From assembly GCF_026967575.1 (NCBI RefSeq), contig NZ_CP114054.1:1-64000 (forward strand): a stretch of DNA of 64,000 nucleotides, in the 5' to 3' direction. A program made the position numbers and the translations under genes. Below, in pieces: positions 1-11,223 of this stretch; the stretch's first letter is position 1, and every line of letters begins with the position of its first letter. Below the pieces are notes generated by a model. It saw only the letters and a list, made by a program, of their open reading frames with translations, was not told the DNA's origin and did no database searches. The DNA comes from Aurantiacibacter sp. MUD11 (GTDB lineage: Bacteria > Pseudomonadota > Alphaproteobacteria > Sphingomonadales > Sphingomonadaceae).

Positions 1-2590
1 AGTTCTGCAGCCGCAGATCCTCGACATTGGCGCCGAGCACGAAATTCGCGGTGGCGATGACGAAGTCGCGGCCTTCGCCGGCCAGTTCCACCACCAGGTC
101 CGCACTGCTGTCGATGTAGTAGGTATCGTCCCCCGCACCGCCGCGCATGGTATCGTCCCCGCCGCGACCGTCGATGATGTCGTTGCCGCCAAGGCCGTTG
201 ATCTCGTCGGCCAGCGGGGTGCCGGTCAGCCGGTCGTTGCCCGGTGTGCCGGTGATCACGGTGTTGCGGGCGACGTCGATGGTGACCGTGGCGGTGTCGG
301 TGCCGCCGTTGCCGTCGCTGACGAGGTAGGTGAAGCTGTCATCGCCAAAGAACCCGGGTGCCGGGGTGTAAGTGATGGTGTCGCCGGTTAGCGCGATGGT
401 GCCGCCCTGCGCGGTCGTCGAACCGGGCAGCGACAGGGCCAGCTGGTCGCCGTCGACATCGCTGTCGTTGCCCAGCAGCGATGCGATCGTGAACACGGCG
501 ACCGTGTCCTGGTTGGCGGATACACTATCGTCCACCGCCACCGGCGCATCGTTGACCGGGAGGATCGTCAGCGTGAAGACGTCGCTGGCCTGCGCCGTGC
601 CGTCCGATGCCGTCACCTCGATCTCGATAGTGCCGTTGAAGTCCTGCACCGGCGTGCCGGAGAAGGTGCGCGTCGCGGCATCGAAGGCCAGCCAGGCCGG
701 CAGCGCGCCACCGCTGGCCAGCCGCGCCGAATAGGCCAGCGTGTCGCCATCGGCATCGCCGAAGGCATCGGCCGGAATTGCGAAGGACAGCGCCGTGTCT
801 TCGTCGCTCGACCGGTCGGCTAGCGGGTTGTCGAGCGTCGGCGCACTGTTGACCGGGCCGGAGCCTTCGATCTGCAGGTTATGCGCGCCCGCGGGAGTGG
901 TAACCTGCACCAGCGTGAAGGCGCCGTTGCCGATGGTGAGCGAGCCGTCGGGCGCACCGTCCCCGTTGCCGTCGTATTCGACGATGGTCTGGTCGCCCAA
1001 CCAGTAGAAGCGGTATTCCCCGGCCGTGCCGCTGAAGTCAGCCGTGCCGATGAAGCTGGCGATGGTCACTGTCGAACCGTTCAGGTCGATCAGGTCTCCG
1101 GCTTCGAAATCGGTGATGACCGGCGCATCGAGACTGGCCAGTGCCGGGCCGAAGACGAAGGTGTCGGTGCCGCTTCCGCCCCGGTACCGGTCGTTGCCGG
1201 CCGAAGCGATGATGGTGTCTGCCCCGGCACCGCCGTCGATCTCGTCGTCACCGGCCCCGCCGTCCAGCGTATCGTTGCCATCCTTGCCGTAGAGGATGTC
1301 CATCCCGCCATTCCCGGTCAGGACATTGTTTGCGCCATTGCCGATGATGATGTCGCTGCCCGAGCCGCCGATCGCGTTCTCGATCACGGTTCCGCGCGCG
1401 ATCACCAGGTTGCCGGTGCGCCCCAGCACGTTGGAGAACAGTTCCGGCTCCAGGTAGATCTGCTGGCTGTTGCCGGTCAGCGAATAGTCCAGCGTATCCA
1501 CCCCGCCATCGTCGATAATGGCAACGGTCGCGCCGCTGACCACGGCGGGATCGTAGATGTCGCGGCCGGAGGTGTTGTTGAAGCCGTAGGTGGTATCGCC
1601 GGTGCGCGTCAGTGCGCCGCGCGGCCCGTAGAGATTGGTGGCGGCGACAATGTCGGCCACCATTGGGCTCAGCACGTACTGGTAGGTGAACCCTTGCGCC
1701 GAGAACCAGCTGTTGTCGTAGCGCTGGTCGAAATACGACATGATGGTCGCCGGCCAGGCGTCGTTGGCATAGAGCGCATCCGAGGGATAGCTGGCCGTGC
1801 CGTTGTAGTTGCCGCCGTGCCCCAGCCCCAGGGCGTGGCCGATCTCGTGCACATAGGTCTGCATCGAGTAGCTGTTGAGCCCGGAGCCGTAGGATTGCAG
1901 CCACTGGGTGCTGACGTTGACCTGCGCGAAGTCCATGATCCCGTTGGACCACGACATGCTGGTGAAGGCGCCGGCTTCGTCGTCGGTGAATTCGATATCG
2001 ACTGTTTCGCCGGCAGGCAGTTCGACGAAGGTGATGCCGATGACATCGCTCCAGAGCTCCAGCGCCGCGCGTGCCAGGAACAGCCCCTGCGTCGTCAGGC
2101 TGTCGAGATTCACCGTCAGCGATCCGCCTGCAACTACGTCGAAGTGATGGTCGTCGCCGTCCCAGTACCCGTCGGTCAGTTGCAGCGCGATCTCGTCGTT
2201 GGTGAACACCGGCAGGTCGGTGGGCAGAGCGGTCGTGGCGCTGATCTGGTAGGCACCGGTGTCAGCGTCGTTGTAGCCGCCGACATCGAGGTAGTAGATG
2301 CCGCTGACGGTGGCGGTGAAGGTGATCTGCGAGAACTGGCCGGGCGGATTGTCGTAATCGTCGTTGAACGCCAACAGCGTGCCCGACGGGTCTCGCACCG
2401 CCAGCGTTGTGTCGGTGCTGGTGTCATTGGTGCCCGAACTGCTGGAAGTGATGAAGGTATAGGTCTGGCCGGCCACCAGCGTCACCGCGAACCAGTCGTG
2501 ATCGCCGTTGAAATCCAGCGTATCGCTCAGCGTTGCGCCATCGACCTCGATGGTCCGGCTGGTGCTGGGATCGGAAGCGGTGTCAGGCAT
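1..2590 (-). CDS. Serralysin-like RTX metalloprotease (partial, C-terminus off left edge)
   Basis: At least 863 residues stay open to position 1, so the C-terminus is missing. Residues 1 to about 105 look like a PPC-type beta domain (ending in a YYLDVGGYND-like segment). The peptidase follows, with the metzincin zinc motif HEIGHALGLGH (H248, E249, H252, H258) and the Met-turn IMSYFD (M284), which together indicate peptidase family M10B. After it come glycine/aspartate RTX repeats (GGAGDDEIDGGAGAD), a cadherin-like Ig domain, a VCBS/cadherin-like repeat, and a second RTX block cut by the edge. There is no N-terminal signal peptide, as expected for type I secretion through a C-terminal signal. 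The start overlaps the stop of the upstream lipoprotein gene by 8 bp, so the two are probably translated together. No type I exporter or Inh-type inhibitor gene is visible. Secreted calcium-dependent protease; substrate unknown. Confidence 0.88.
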   Translation of the reverse strand, partial: MPDTASDPSTSRTIEVDGATLSDTLDFNGDHDWFAVTLVAGQTYTFITSSSSGTNDTSTDTTLAVRDPSGTLLAFNDDYDNPPGQFSQITFTATVSGIYYLDVGGYNDADTGAYQISATTALPTDLPVFTNDEIALQLTDGYWDGDDHHFDVVAGGSLTVNLDSLTTQGLFLARAALELWSDVIGITFVELPAGETVDIEFTDDEAGAFTSMSWSNGIMDFAQVNVSTQWLQSYGSGLNSYSMQTYVHEIGHALGLGHGGNYNGTASYPSDALYANDAWPATIMSYFDQRYDNSWFSAQGFTYQYVLSPMVADIVAATNLYGPRGALTRTGDTTYGFNNTSGRDIYDPAVVSGATVAIIDDGGVDTLDYSLTGNSQQIYLEPELFSNVLGRTGNLVIARGTVIENAIGGSGSDIIIGNGANNVLTGNGGMDILYGKDGNDTLDGGAGDDEIDGGAGADTIIASAGNDRYRGGSGTDTFVFGPALASLDAPVITDFEAGDLIDLNGSTVTIASFIGTADFSGTAGEYRFYWLGDQTIVEYDGNGDGAPDGSLTIGNGAFTLVQVTTPAGAHNLQIEGSGPVNSAPTLDNPLADRSSDEDTALSFAIPADAFGDADGDTLAYSARLASGGALPAWLAFDAATRTFSGTPVQDFNGTIEIEVTASDGTAQASDVFTLTILPVNDAPVAVDDSVSANQDTVAVFTIASLLGNDSDVDGDQLALSLPGSTTAQGGTIALTGDTITYTPAPGFFGDDSFTYLVSDGNGGTDTATVTIDVARNTVITGTPGNDRLTGTPLADEINGLGGNDIIDGRGGDDTMRGGAGDDTYYIDSSADLVVELAGEGRDFVIATANFVLGANVEDLRLQN

Positions 2591-3056
2591 TCCCGTCCCC
2601 GTCGCCATCGCTGTCTTCCCGTATCCGCTGCACCACGTATGCGGCCAGGCGATCGATCGCGGCGCGATCCAGCGGCCGGTCCATCATGGCCACATTGGCA
2701 TCGAACCAGGTGTTTGCTTCGCCCACGTGCCGCACCTCGGCGCGGGCAACGCCGTTGGCGGAAAATCGCAAGTCTACCGTGATGGCGGGAACGTCGACGT
2801 CGCCCTGCTCGGCCAGGGCTTCGTCGAGTGCGAGGACAAAGGCGTCACAGGCGGCGACGTCGCTCATGGGCGGCGTGAGAACCTCCGCCCCGGTTGCGGT
2901 GCAGGCCGGGGGCGAGGGGTGGCCGGCAGCTTCCCCGGATGCACGAGCCTCGGAACAGCCGGTAGCGACCATCGCGAAGGCCATGGCCGAAACCGCCATG
3001 CGCAACCCTGGCCAACCTGCCCGTGTCCGATCCACAGCCTTCCTATCCATTCCCAT
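2583..3056 (-). CDS. Small predicted lipoprotein, function unknown
   Basis: 157 residues. A long N-terminal stretch is followed by a hydrophobic segment ending in VATGC, a plausible though non-ideal lipobox (Cys34). The mature part has two further cysteines (about residues 52 and 70) and an acidic C-terminal tail rich in Asp and Gly. I do not recognise a family. It overlaps the RTX protease start by 8 bp (stop inside the sequence ATGCCTGA), so it may be a partner, a chaperone or simply a co-translated gene. It does not look like the Inh (I38) beta-barrel protease inhibitor. The start is uncertain: a GTG seven codons downstream has a better Shine-Dalgarno (AGGAAGG). Confidence 0.6.
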   Translation of the reverse strand: MGMDRKAVDRTRAGWPGLRMAVSAMAFAMVATGCSEARASGEAAGHPSPPACTATGAEVLTPPMSDVAACDAFVLALDEALAEQGDVDVPAITVDLRFSANGVARAEVRHVGEANTWFDANVAMMDRPLDRAAIDRLAAYVVQRIREDSDGDGDGNA

Positions 3057-3144
3057 TATCTGTGCTGGCTATCCTTAACACAAGTAGTCGGGGAATGGTT
3101 GTCGCCGAAGTAGGCAGTCGTGGAAGACGATGGCGCACAGGCTC

Positions 3145-3173
3145 TTGACCCTCGCGAACATTTAGGGAACATT
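3145..3173 (+). promoter_or_regulatory. uvrA promoter with embedded LexA box
   Basis: TTGACC (3145-3150) and AACATT (3168-3173) are separated by 17 bp. Between and across them lies GAAC-N7-GAAC (3156-3170), which read on the other strand is GTTC-N7-GTTC, the alphaproteobacterial LexA box. A repressor bound here would block RNA polymerase directly. It lies about 80 bp upstream of the uvrA start codon. Confidence 0.7.
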
Positions 3174-3253
3174 GTGCACTCGCATGCCGCGAATTTCACA
3201 CGGCCTTCCGTCCCGCTGGACTCTGATCGCAACACACCCCACTTGGACCGCCT

Positions 3254-6144
<2,891 letters not shown>

Positions 6145-6169
<25 letters not shown>

Positions 6170-7830
6170 AGCTGTTGGACGAATAAACCGTCAGATTCAC
6201 GTACCAGAGTTGCAAGCTGGATCTCGCGTAGCCGGATTTCATCTGTCAATTTTGGAAGGAGAATTTTTCCGAGTGCATAGTCGAAGCTGAGATTGTCTCC
6301 TACTATATTTTCGGTTGATTCTCGGTCATTGAAATTTCTTAATATCTTAAACTTCAGATCAGATCTTTTCTGAGCAAACTTGGCGGATAGACGTCCTTGA
6401 TTCTGCGCGATTACATGGTCGAGAATCTCTTCAGCTTCCTGCAATTCTATTTCCGCTAGGTCAGCGATATGCTCTGGGGCGCAGAAATGGTGCTCAATAT
6501 CTGTGCGTTCTGAAATGTAGATTTCAGCTCTTTCCGGTAATGCCTTTTGATATCTATCCGTCGCCCATTGGCGCTCTGCCGGTGTCATTCCATCACCATC
6601 TCGATAAATAAGCGCCCGATTTGCTTCGTTGAGATCTAGAAATTCCTGGACGACAATCTTGGTCGCTTCCAAGTTGTCGACTCCATTGTAGGTTATGAAG
6701 CGGACCTTCGAAAGATCCCAACCATTTGCGCTGAGTAAAGTATGAAGTTTTTCGCCTTTTTCATCCTCTGAAAAAACAAGAACTTTTGGTTCATCCTGCT
6801 TTATTTCTTCGAATTCATCCAACGCACCAAGATCGAGTAGCAAGCCTAGGTCGACATCCTCATCCTCTACTAATCGCCCTTGTCTGAGCCAATGAATTGT
6901 GCCAAGTGGGTTATTGTTTATTGAGTCGAAAACATGTCGTGAGTGGCTTGCTAATAGTATCTGAGTTCCAGAATTCTCAGCTAATTTGAATAATAATTGA
7001 ACTAGGCGCTTTTGATTGCCCGGATGAAGGTGCGCATCAGGTTCATCCAGCAGTAGAAGCTCAGGTTCGTATAGTATTACATAAGCTGCTAATTGTAGCG
7101 CTTGAAGACATCCAGTCCCGGCTAATTCCAGGGGGGTTGATGTACCGTCAAGTCGAATATCGGCTGAAATATATTGATTTATGTCTTCATCAAATGAGGT
7201 GCTGACAAAGAAATTAGGAAATATATCCCTCATTAGCAAAATCAATGCGCGCTTTTTTGCCGGGTCCTCTTCTAATCTGTGGAGGACGTTGCGTAAGAAG
7301 AGATTTGAATCCCCTTGCGCGATACCCGATTGGACGATCGAATTTGCGCGTCGCTCTTCTGATAGCGGTACTCCCGCTAATCCCGGAACATAAACTGAAA
7401 ATGGCCTCAAAAGATTTGACGCCCTTTCAAAGAATGGTGAGTTTCGAGAAAAGCTAAGGGCAACGTTTGCATTCTTGCCCCGATAAAGATTTAAAGAAAA
7501 TATCTGGTTGGTCTGGTCCTCAGTATCAAAATTGAAAGTGAATCGAGGACCAGCGTTTTGTGTCATCGGAAATCGATGATGCATTCTCATCAATTCTTGG
7601 GTTGGAAGATAATTGAACTGATCTGTACCCAAGGTGGTTGCAGGTCGGTTGCTACTCTTGCCATTCATGCGGGCTGATCGAAGCGTGGCTACAGCAAAGT
7701 GAACAGCTTGGATGACGGACGACTTTCCCGCATTGTTCCCGCCAATCAACAAATTGATATCGTCGAGTGCCATCGTCACTGAGCTGAGGTTCTTGAAGCG
7801 CTCAATTTTGATGGAGTTGATTTTTAGCAA
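6145..7830 (-). CDS. OLD-like ATPase with TOPRIM-like C-terminus, AT-rich, probably acquired
   Basis: 561 residues from a TTG start. An in-frame stop lies five codons upstream, no ATG is close, and TAGGGGG serves as ribosome site. The N-terminal ABC/SMC-like ATPase has Walker [10 protein letters not shown] (30-38), a Walker B region [13 protein letters not shown] and an H-loop LLASHSRHV. The C-terminal part is TOPRIM-like: an acidic strand ([11 protein letters not shown]), YNGVDN, then RDGDG with D411/D413, and an ERTDIEHHF segment like the TxxxIEN of OLD or DUF4435 nucleases. Known relatives (OLD, Gabija GajA, PARIS) act in phage defence by cutting nucleic acid. The gene is far richer in A+T than both flanks, has no visible partner gene, and overlaps uvrA tail to tail by 25 bp. 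Defence function is inferred, not shown. Confidence 0.75.
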
Positions 7831-7960
7831 GTCTGTGACCCCCTACAGCGCCTGAATCGTCTTGATAATCGGAAATCCTTTGCATTACAAAGGTCTTCCC
7901 TACACCCCCCAATCCATGCCTCCCTTCGCGGTCCCCTGAACCGCACACCGAGGCTCCCCC

Positions 7961-8794
7961 ATGTCCACCAGCCAGCTCGCGTCCGAACGCGCCGCTCCCG
8001 ACACCACCAATCTCGTCCCGCTCCGCCCCGTAAACACCCCGCCCACGATCGGCCCTGCGCCCATGCTCACCCCGCCCAGGCAGGCGGCGTTCTGCAAGGC
8101 GCTGGCCAATCACGGCAATGTCCGGCTCGCGTGCCGGGCGGTGCAGGTCTCGCCGCAGACGGCCTATCGCGCGCGGCGGGCCTCGGCGGCGTTCCGGGCG
8201 TGCTGGGATGCGGCGCTGGTGATCGCGCGCGAGCATGTGGAGCAGGTGCTGGCCGACCGCGCGCTCAACGGGGTGGAGGAGAAGGTCTTCTACCATGGCG
8301 AGGAGGTCGCCACGCGGCGGCGCTATGACTCGCGACTGCTGCTCGCCCACCTCGCGCGGCTCGACGCCAGGGCAGAGGCGCAGGAGTGTTGCAACATCTG
8401 CGATGCGCCGCTGCTGGGGGAGGGGCAGTTCGACGCCGCGCTCGATGCGCTGGCGCAGGGCGAGGAGGGCGCGCAGGTGCCTCCACGAGAAATAGCACCA
8501 GGACAGTGTTCCATGTGTTCCACATTAGCGACTGATGAGGGCGCGCAGCCCCCTGCCGATACCGCGCCAGTGGAGGATGAGGTGGAGGATGAACCGGAAG
8601 ACGGGCAGGGCGCGGACCTCCCGCCGTTCGAACGCCGTTTACGTGCGATGGAGGCGGCGCTGCCTCCGGGTGCGCAGGCGCTCAGTGGCCTGTCGGACAG
8701 CGACTGGTCGCAGGCCGAGGAGCACCGGCTCGTCGCCTTCGAGGCGGGCGCGGCGCAGTGGTGGCTCGCCGGCGGGGAGGGCGCGGACGGCTAG
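7961..8794 (+). CDS. HTH protein resembling a phage terminase small subunit, orphan
   Basis: 277 residues. After a Pro-rich N-terminus, residues about 38-85 look like the DNA-binding helix-turn-helix of terminase small subunits (RQAAFCKALANHGNVRLACR, then SPQTAYRARR). The middle holds cysteine clusters (ECCNIC and QCSMC) and the rest is acidic and low-complexity. No large terminase, portal or capsid gene is nearby, so this is either a domesticated relic or an unrelated regulator. Within the gene a 9-mer is repeated in tandem (8506-8514 and 8515-8523, GTGTTCCA plus T or C), and this patch is more AT-rich than its surroundings. The ribosome site is weak. Function unknown. Confidence 0.6.
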   Translation: MSTSQLASERAAPDTTNLVPLRPVNTPPTIGPAPMLTPPRQAAFCKALANHGNVRLACRAVQVSPQTAYRARRASAAFRACWDAALVIAREHVEQVLADRALNGVEEKVFYHGEEVATRRRYDSRLLLAHLARLDARAEAQECCNICDAPLLGEGQFDAALDALAQGEEGAQVPPREIAPGQCSMCSTLATDEGAQPPADTAPVEDEVEDEPEDGQGADLPPFERRLRAMEAALPPGAQALSGLSDSDWSQAEEHRLVAFEAGAAQWWLAGGEGADG

Positions 8795-8915
8795 CGCCAG
8801 CCCGTGTGCGCATCCGACTCCGCTTTTGCCCGCAATTGCGCTACGTTAGCCCGCAGTGCGGTCCGCAAGAGGCCGGAAGAGCTTCATGGCGGCCCGCGTT
8901 AGTGGGAGAGAGGTC

Positions 8916-9344
8916 ATGCTGCGTTTTGCCACGCTTGCGCCTGTCGCCGCTGTGGGGCTGGCCGTGGCCGGCCCGGCCCTGGCGCAGGACTATGCCATTA
9001 TCGGTCTCAGCCTGTTCGACGACCTTGTGCCGACGGGTGGCGCGGAAGGCGCCGATGCCGATTTCAACGCCGAGTTCGACTTCGTCGAGGGGCGGATCTG
9101 CTATTACCTGGAGATCAACGGCCTGCCCGATGCCGACGGTGCGGCCATCCATCGCGGCCGGTCGAGCGGCACGGGGGCGGAGATGATCGTGCTGCCGCTG
9201 CCCGATCCGCCCGATGACGAGGTGTGCATCGATGCCGACGCCAACCTGCTACAACGGATGAACCAGGCGCGCGACGATTACTATGTGATGGTGCGGACGC
9301 CGGACTATCCCGACGGCGCGATCAGGGCGCAATTGTCGCACTGA
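8916..9344 (+). CDS. Exported CHRD-domain protein
   Basis: 142 residues with a clear signal peptide (MLRFATLAPVAAVGLAVAG, cleavage after ALA before QDY). The start at 8916 is chosen because GGGAGAGAGG lies just upstream; a longer in-frame reading adds no homology. The mature part follows the CHRD pattern (named from chordin): a central IHRGRSSGTGAE segment, then DDYYVMVRTPDYPDGAIRAQL at the end. CHRD proteins in bacteria are small secreted domains of unknown biochemical role. It is a single gene and likely periplasmic or outer-surface. Nothing in the neighbourhood gives a function. Confidence 0.75.
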   Translation: MLRFATLAPVAAVGLAVAGPALAQDYAIIGLSLFDDLVPTGGAEGADADFNAEFDFVEGRICYYLEINGLPDADGAAIHRGRSSGTGAEMIVLPLPDPPDDEVCIDADANLLQRMNQARDDYYVMVRTPDYPDGAIRAQLSH

Positions 9345-9504
9345 TGCAGTTGGTCGATGGCAGAAGTCGTTGGTCGGGGCGTGGGAGTCCCCGGTCGAGA
9401 AAGGCTTGCGATTTGCGGATCGGGTGATCCCGCCCCTTGCATCGTTCCCGCCCTTGCGGTTTTATCGCGGGTGAAAACCATAACGGGTCGGGGACACACC
9501 GAGC

Positions 9505-10143
9505 ATGGCAACCGCCGCAAGCGCATCGCAGCGCGATTTCACCGTCAAGCCGCTCTTCGCGGAGCCCTATTTCGTCACCAACATCAAGGACGCGATCAGT
9601 CCGCAGCAGGTGAAGTTCATCAAGGCTCTCAAGATGAACGAGAACCAGGTGAACAAGATCTCGGAAGAGCTCTACCTGTTCCAGCGGCCGGAGATGAAGA
9701 GCATTGCCGAGGCGGTTGACGCCGCGCTGCAGACCTTCGCGCGCGAGGTGATGGGCATTCACCAGCGGCTGGAAGTGACGCAGAGCTGGGCGCTGACCAA
9801 TCCGCCGGGCGTGGGGATGCACGGGCACACGCATTCGAACTCGCTGGTGTCCGGCTCGCTCTACTACGCGCCCATGCCAGATCCGCCGGGCAACATGATC
9901 TTCGAGCGGCACAACACCTATCGCCAGCTGGAGTTCGCCGTCGACCAGGCCAAGACCAACATCTACAACGCGCCGCGCAATGCGGTGGTGCCGAAGGAGG
10001 GCGACCTCGTCCTCTTCTCCAGCGCGTTGCAGCACTATGTGGAGGTGAACAACTCCAGCCAGGATCGCCACTCGATCGCGTTCAACAGCTTCATCCGGGG
10101 CAAGATCGGCTCCTTCCGCGACGTCAGCGAACTGGAACTGTAG
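9505..10143 (+). CDS. Putative 2OG-Fe(II) oxygenase
   Basis: 212 residues, no signal peptide. The double-stranded beta-helix pattern resembles the TIGR02466 type: MHGHTHSNS (H106, H108, H110 as candidate iron ligands), SGSLYYAPMP, then a distal LQHYVEVNNSSQDRHSIAFN (H177 and the R/S that would hold 2-oxoglutarate). Such enzymes hydroxylate small molecules or proteins; no substrate can be inferred. It sits alone between a CHRD gene and a convergent small membrane-protein gene whose stop is only 2 bp away. A second, different 2OG oxygenase lies at 30148-30891. Confidence 0.7.
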   Translation: MATAASASQRDFTVKPLFAEPYFVTNIKDAISPQQVKFIKALKMNENQVNKISEELYLFQRPEMKSIAEAVDAALQTFAREVMGIHQRLEVTQSWALTNPPGVGMHGHTHSNSLVSGSLYYAPMPDPPGNMIFERHNTYRQLEFAVDQAKTNIYNAPRNAVVPKEGDLVLFSSALQHYVEVNNSSQDRHSIAFNSFIRGKIGSFRDVSELEL

Positions 10144-10145
10144 GC

Positions 10146-10427
10146 TCAGCGCGGCGCGTGCCGTTCGAGCAGTTGCTTGGCCGCCTTCAGGCCGAGCCCG
10201 GTGGCGGCGCGGACGTGCCTGATCGCTTCGATCTTGCGTCCGCGTTGGAGGGCATCGACGACTTCCGGCCGGGTCATCACCGCATGCTCGTCCGCTACGG
10301 CTGGAGGCGCATCACGGCGCTGGCGGTCGAGCATGTCGCCGCCGCTGGATGAGCGCGAGAGGCTCCACAGCAGCAGCACGGCGATCAGCACGAAGTTGGC
10401 GACGATGATCCAGACCGGCACGAACAT
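10146..10427 (-). CDS. Small membrane protein with L7/L12 C-terminal-like domain
   Basis: 93 residues: one N-terminal membrane helix (about 4-23), a short charged linker, then about 30 residues (GRKIEAIRHVRAATGLGLKA plus AKQLLE) that match the C-terminal domain of ribosomal protein L7/L12, the part that contacts translation factors. Anchored L7/L12-like proteins are known as short uncharacterised ORFs in proteobacteria. It is transcribed on the same strand as rlpA and lies 50 bp downstream of it, so the two may share a transcript. Function unknown. Confidence 0.65.
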   Translation of the reverse strand: MFVPVWIIVANFVLIAVLLLWSLSRSSSGGDMLDRQRRDAPPAVADEHAVMTRPEVVDALQRGRKIEAIRHVRAATGLGLKAAKQLLERHAPR

Positions 10428-10477
10428 CGGCCTTGCCTACAACAAATCGGCAGGGCTGGGGAGGGCGTGGCCGTCGC

Positions 10478-11056
10478 TCAGCTGTTGAGCAGGGCCAGTT
10501 CCACCGTGCCGTGGCCGCGATTGACGATGCCGATTTCCTCGGCCGCCGCGCGCGACAGGTCGATCGTGCGGCCACGCACGAAGGGGCCGCGATCGTTGAT
10601 GCGAACCACCACGGAGAGGCCGTTGCGCGGATTGGTGACACGCACGAGACTGCCGAACGGCAGGGTGCGGTGCGCCGCGGTCAGCTGATGCATGTCGAAG
10701 CTTTCGCCATTGGCGGTGCGGCGACCGTGAAAGCGTCGACCGTAATAGCTGGCGACCCCGGTGCCGAGTGGAGTGACCTCCGGTTCGGCTGGTTCGATCT
10801 CGGTGATGTCGACGGCGTGGTCGGGCAGTTCGGGCTCGACCGGCTCGTCGAAGGCGGCGAATGCTTCTTCGAACTGCGCTGCCGCGCTGGGCTCGAAAAT
10901 GGCCTGCTCGCCTTCTGCCGGCTGTTCCGTCAAGGTCGCGGCAGCCGCGGCTTGCTCTTCCTGCGCCTGGCCCGAAGCCGATGCTCCAAGCAGGGCAAGG
11001 GCGGCAATCGGAGCCAGCCACTGCGTCGCAGTACGAGGGTTTCCCGTCCGGATCAT
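10478..11056 (-). CDS. rlpA: RlpA-family septal ring lytic transglycosylase-like protein
   Basis: 192 residues. Signal-like N-terminus, an acidic Ala/Glu-rich linker (about 30-95), then a double-psi beta-barrel domain (about 98-190) with the RlpA motifs [40 protein letters not shown] and GRTIDLS. The Asp and His of these motifs are those required for peptidoglycan cleavage in characterised RlpA. There is no C-terminal SPOR domain, so septal targeting through denuded glycans is not expected by that route. A strong terminator lies about 145 bp upstream on the same strand, closing the putative RNA gene between it and argG. Confidence 0.82.
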   Translation of the reverse strand: MIRTGNPRTATQWLAPIAALALLGASASGQAQEEQAAAAATLTEQPAEGEQAIFEPSAAAQFEEAFAAFDEPVEPELPDHAVDITEIEPAEPEVTPLGTGVASYYGRRFHGRRTANGESFDMHQLTAAHRTLPFGSLVRVTNPRNGLSVVVRINDRGPFVRGRTIDLSRAAAEEIGIVNRGHGTVELALLNS

Positions 11057-11188
11057 GGGCCGGCCAATAGCGACAAATTCCGAAAAAAGGGACTCTGCGC
11101 GGGCGAATCTGGCGCTGGGACGGGGCGGACTGGCGTGAATCGGGCAATTTTCGCGACGAACGGCGGGCTTATCCGGAAGTCCGCGCCC

Positions 11189-11223
11189 AAAAGAGAAATG
11201 GGGCCGGTATTGCTACCGACCCC
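11189..11223 (-). terminator. Strong intrinsic terminator
   Basis: On the minus strand GGGGTCGGTA and TACCGGCCCC pair over ten positions (one G-U) around a GCAA tetraloop (11200-11223) and are followed by ATTTCTCTTTT. It terminates whatever is transcribed through the region between argG and rlpA. Confidence 0.8.

Noticed and set aside
2583..3056. Inh-type (I38) serralysin inhibitor
   Set aside because: The sequence lacks the beta-barrel pattern and conserved tryptophan region and looks like a helical lipoprotein.
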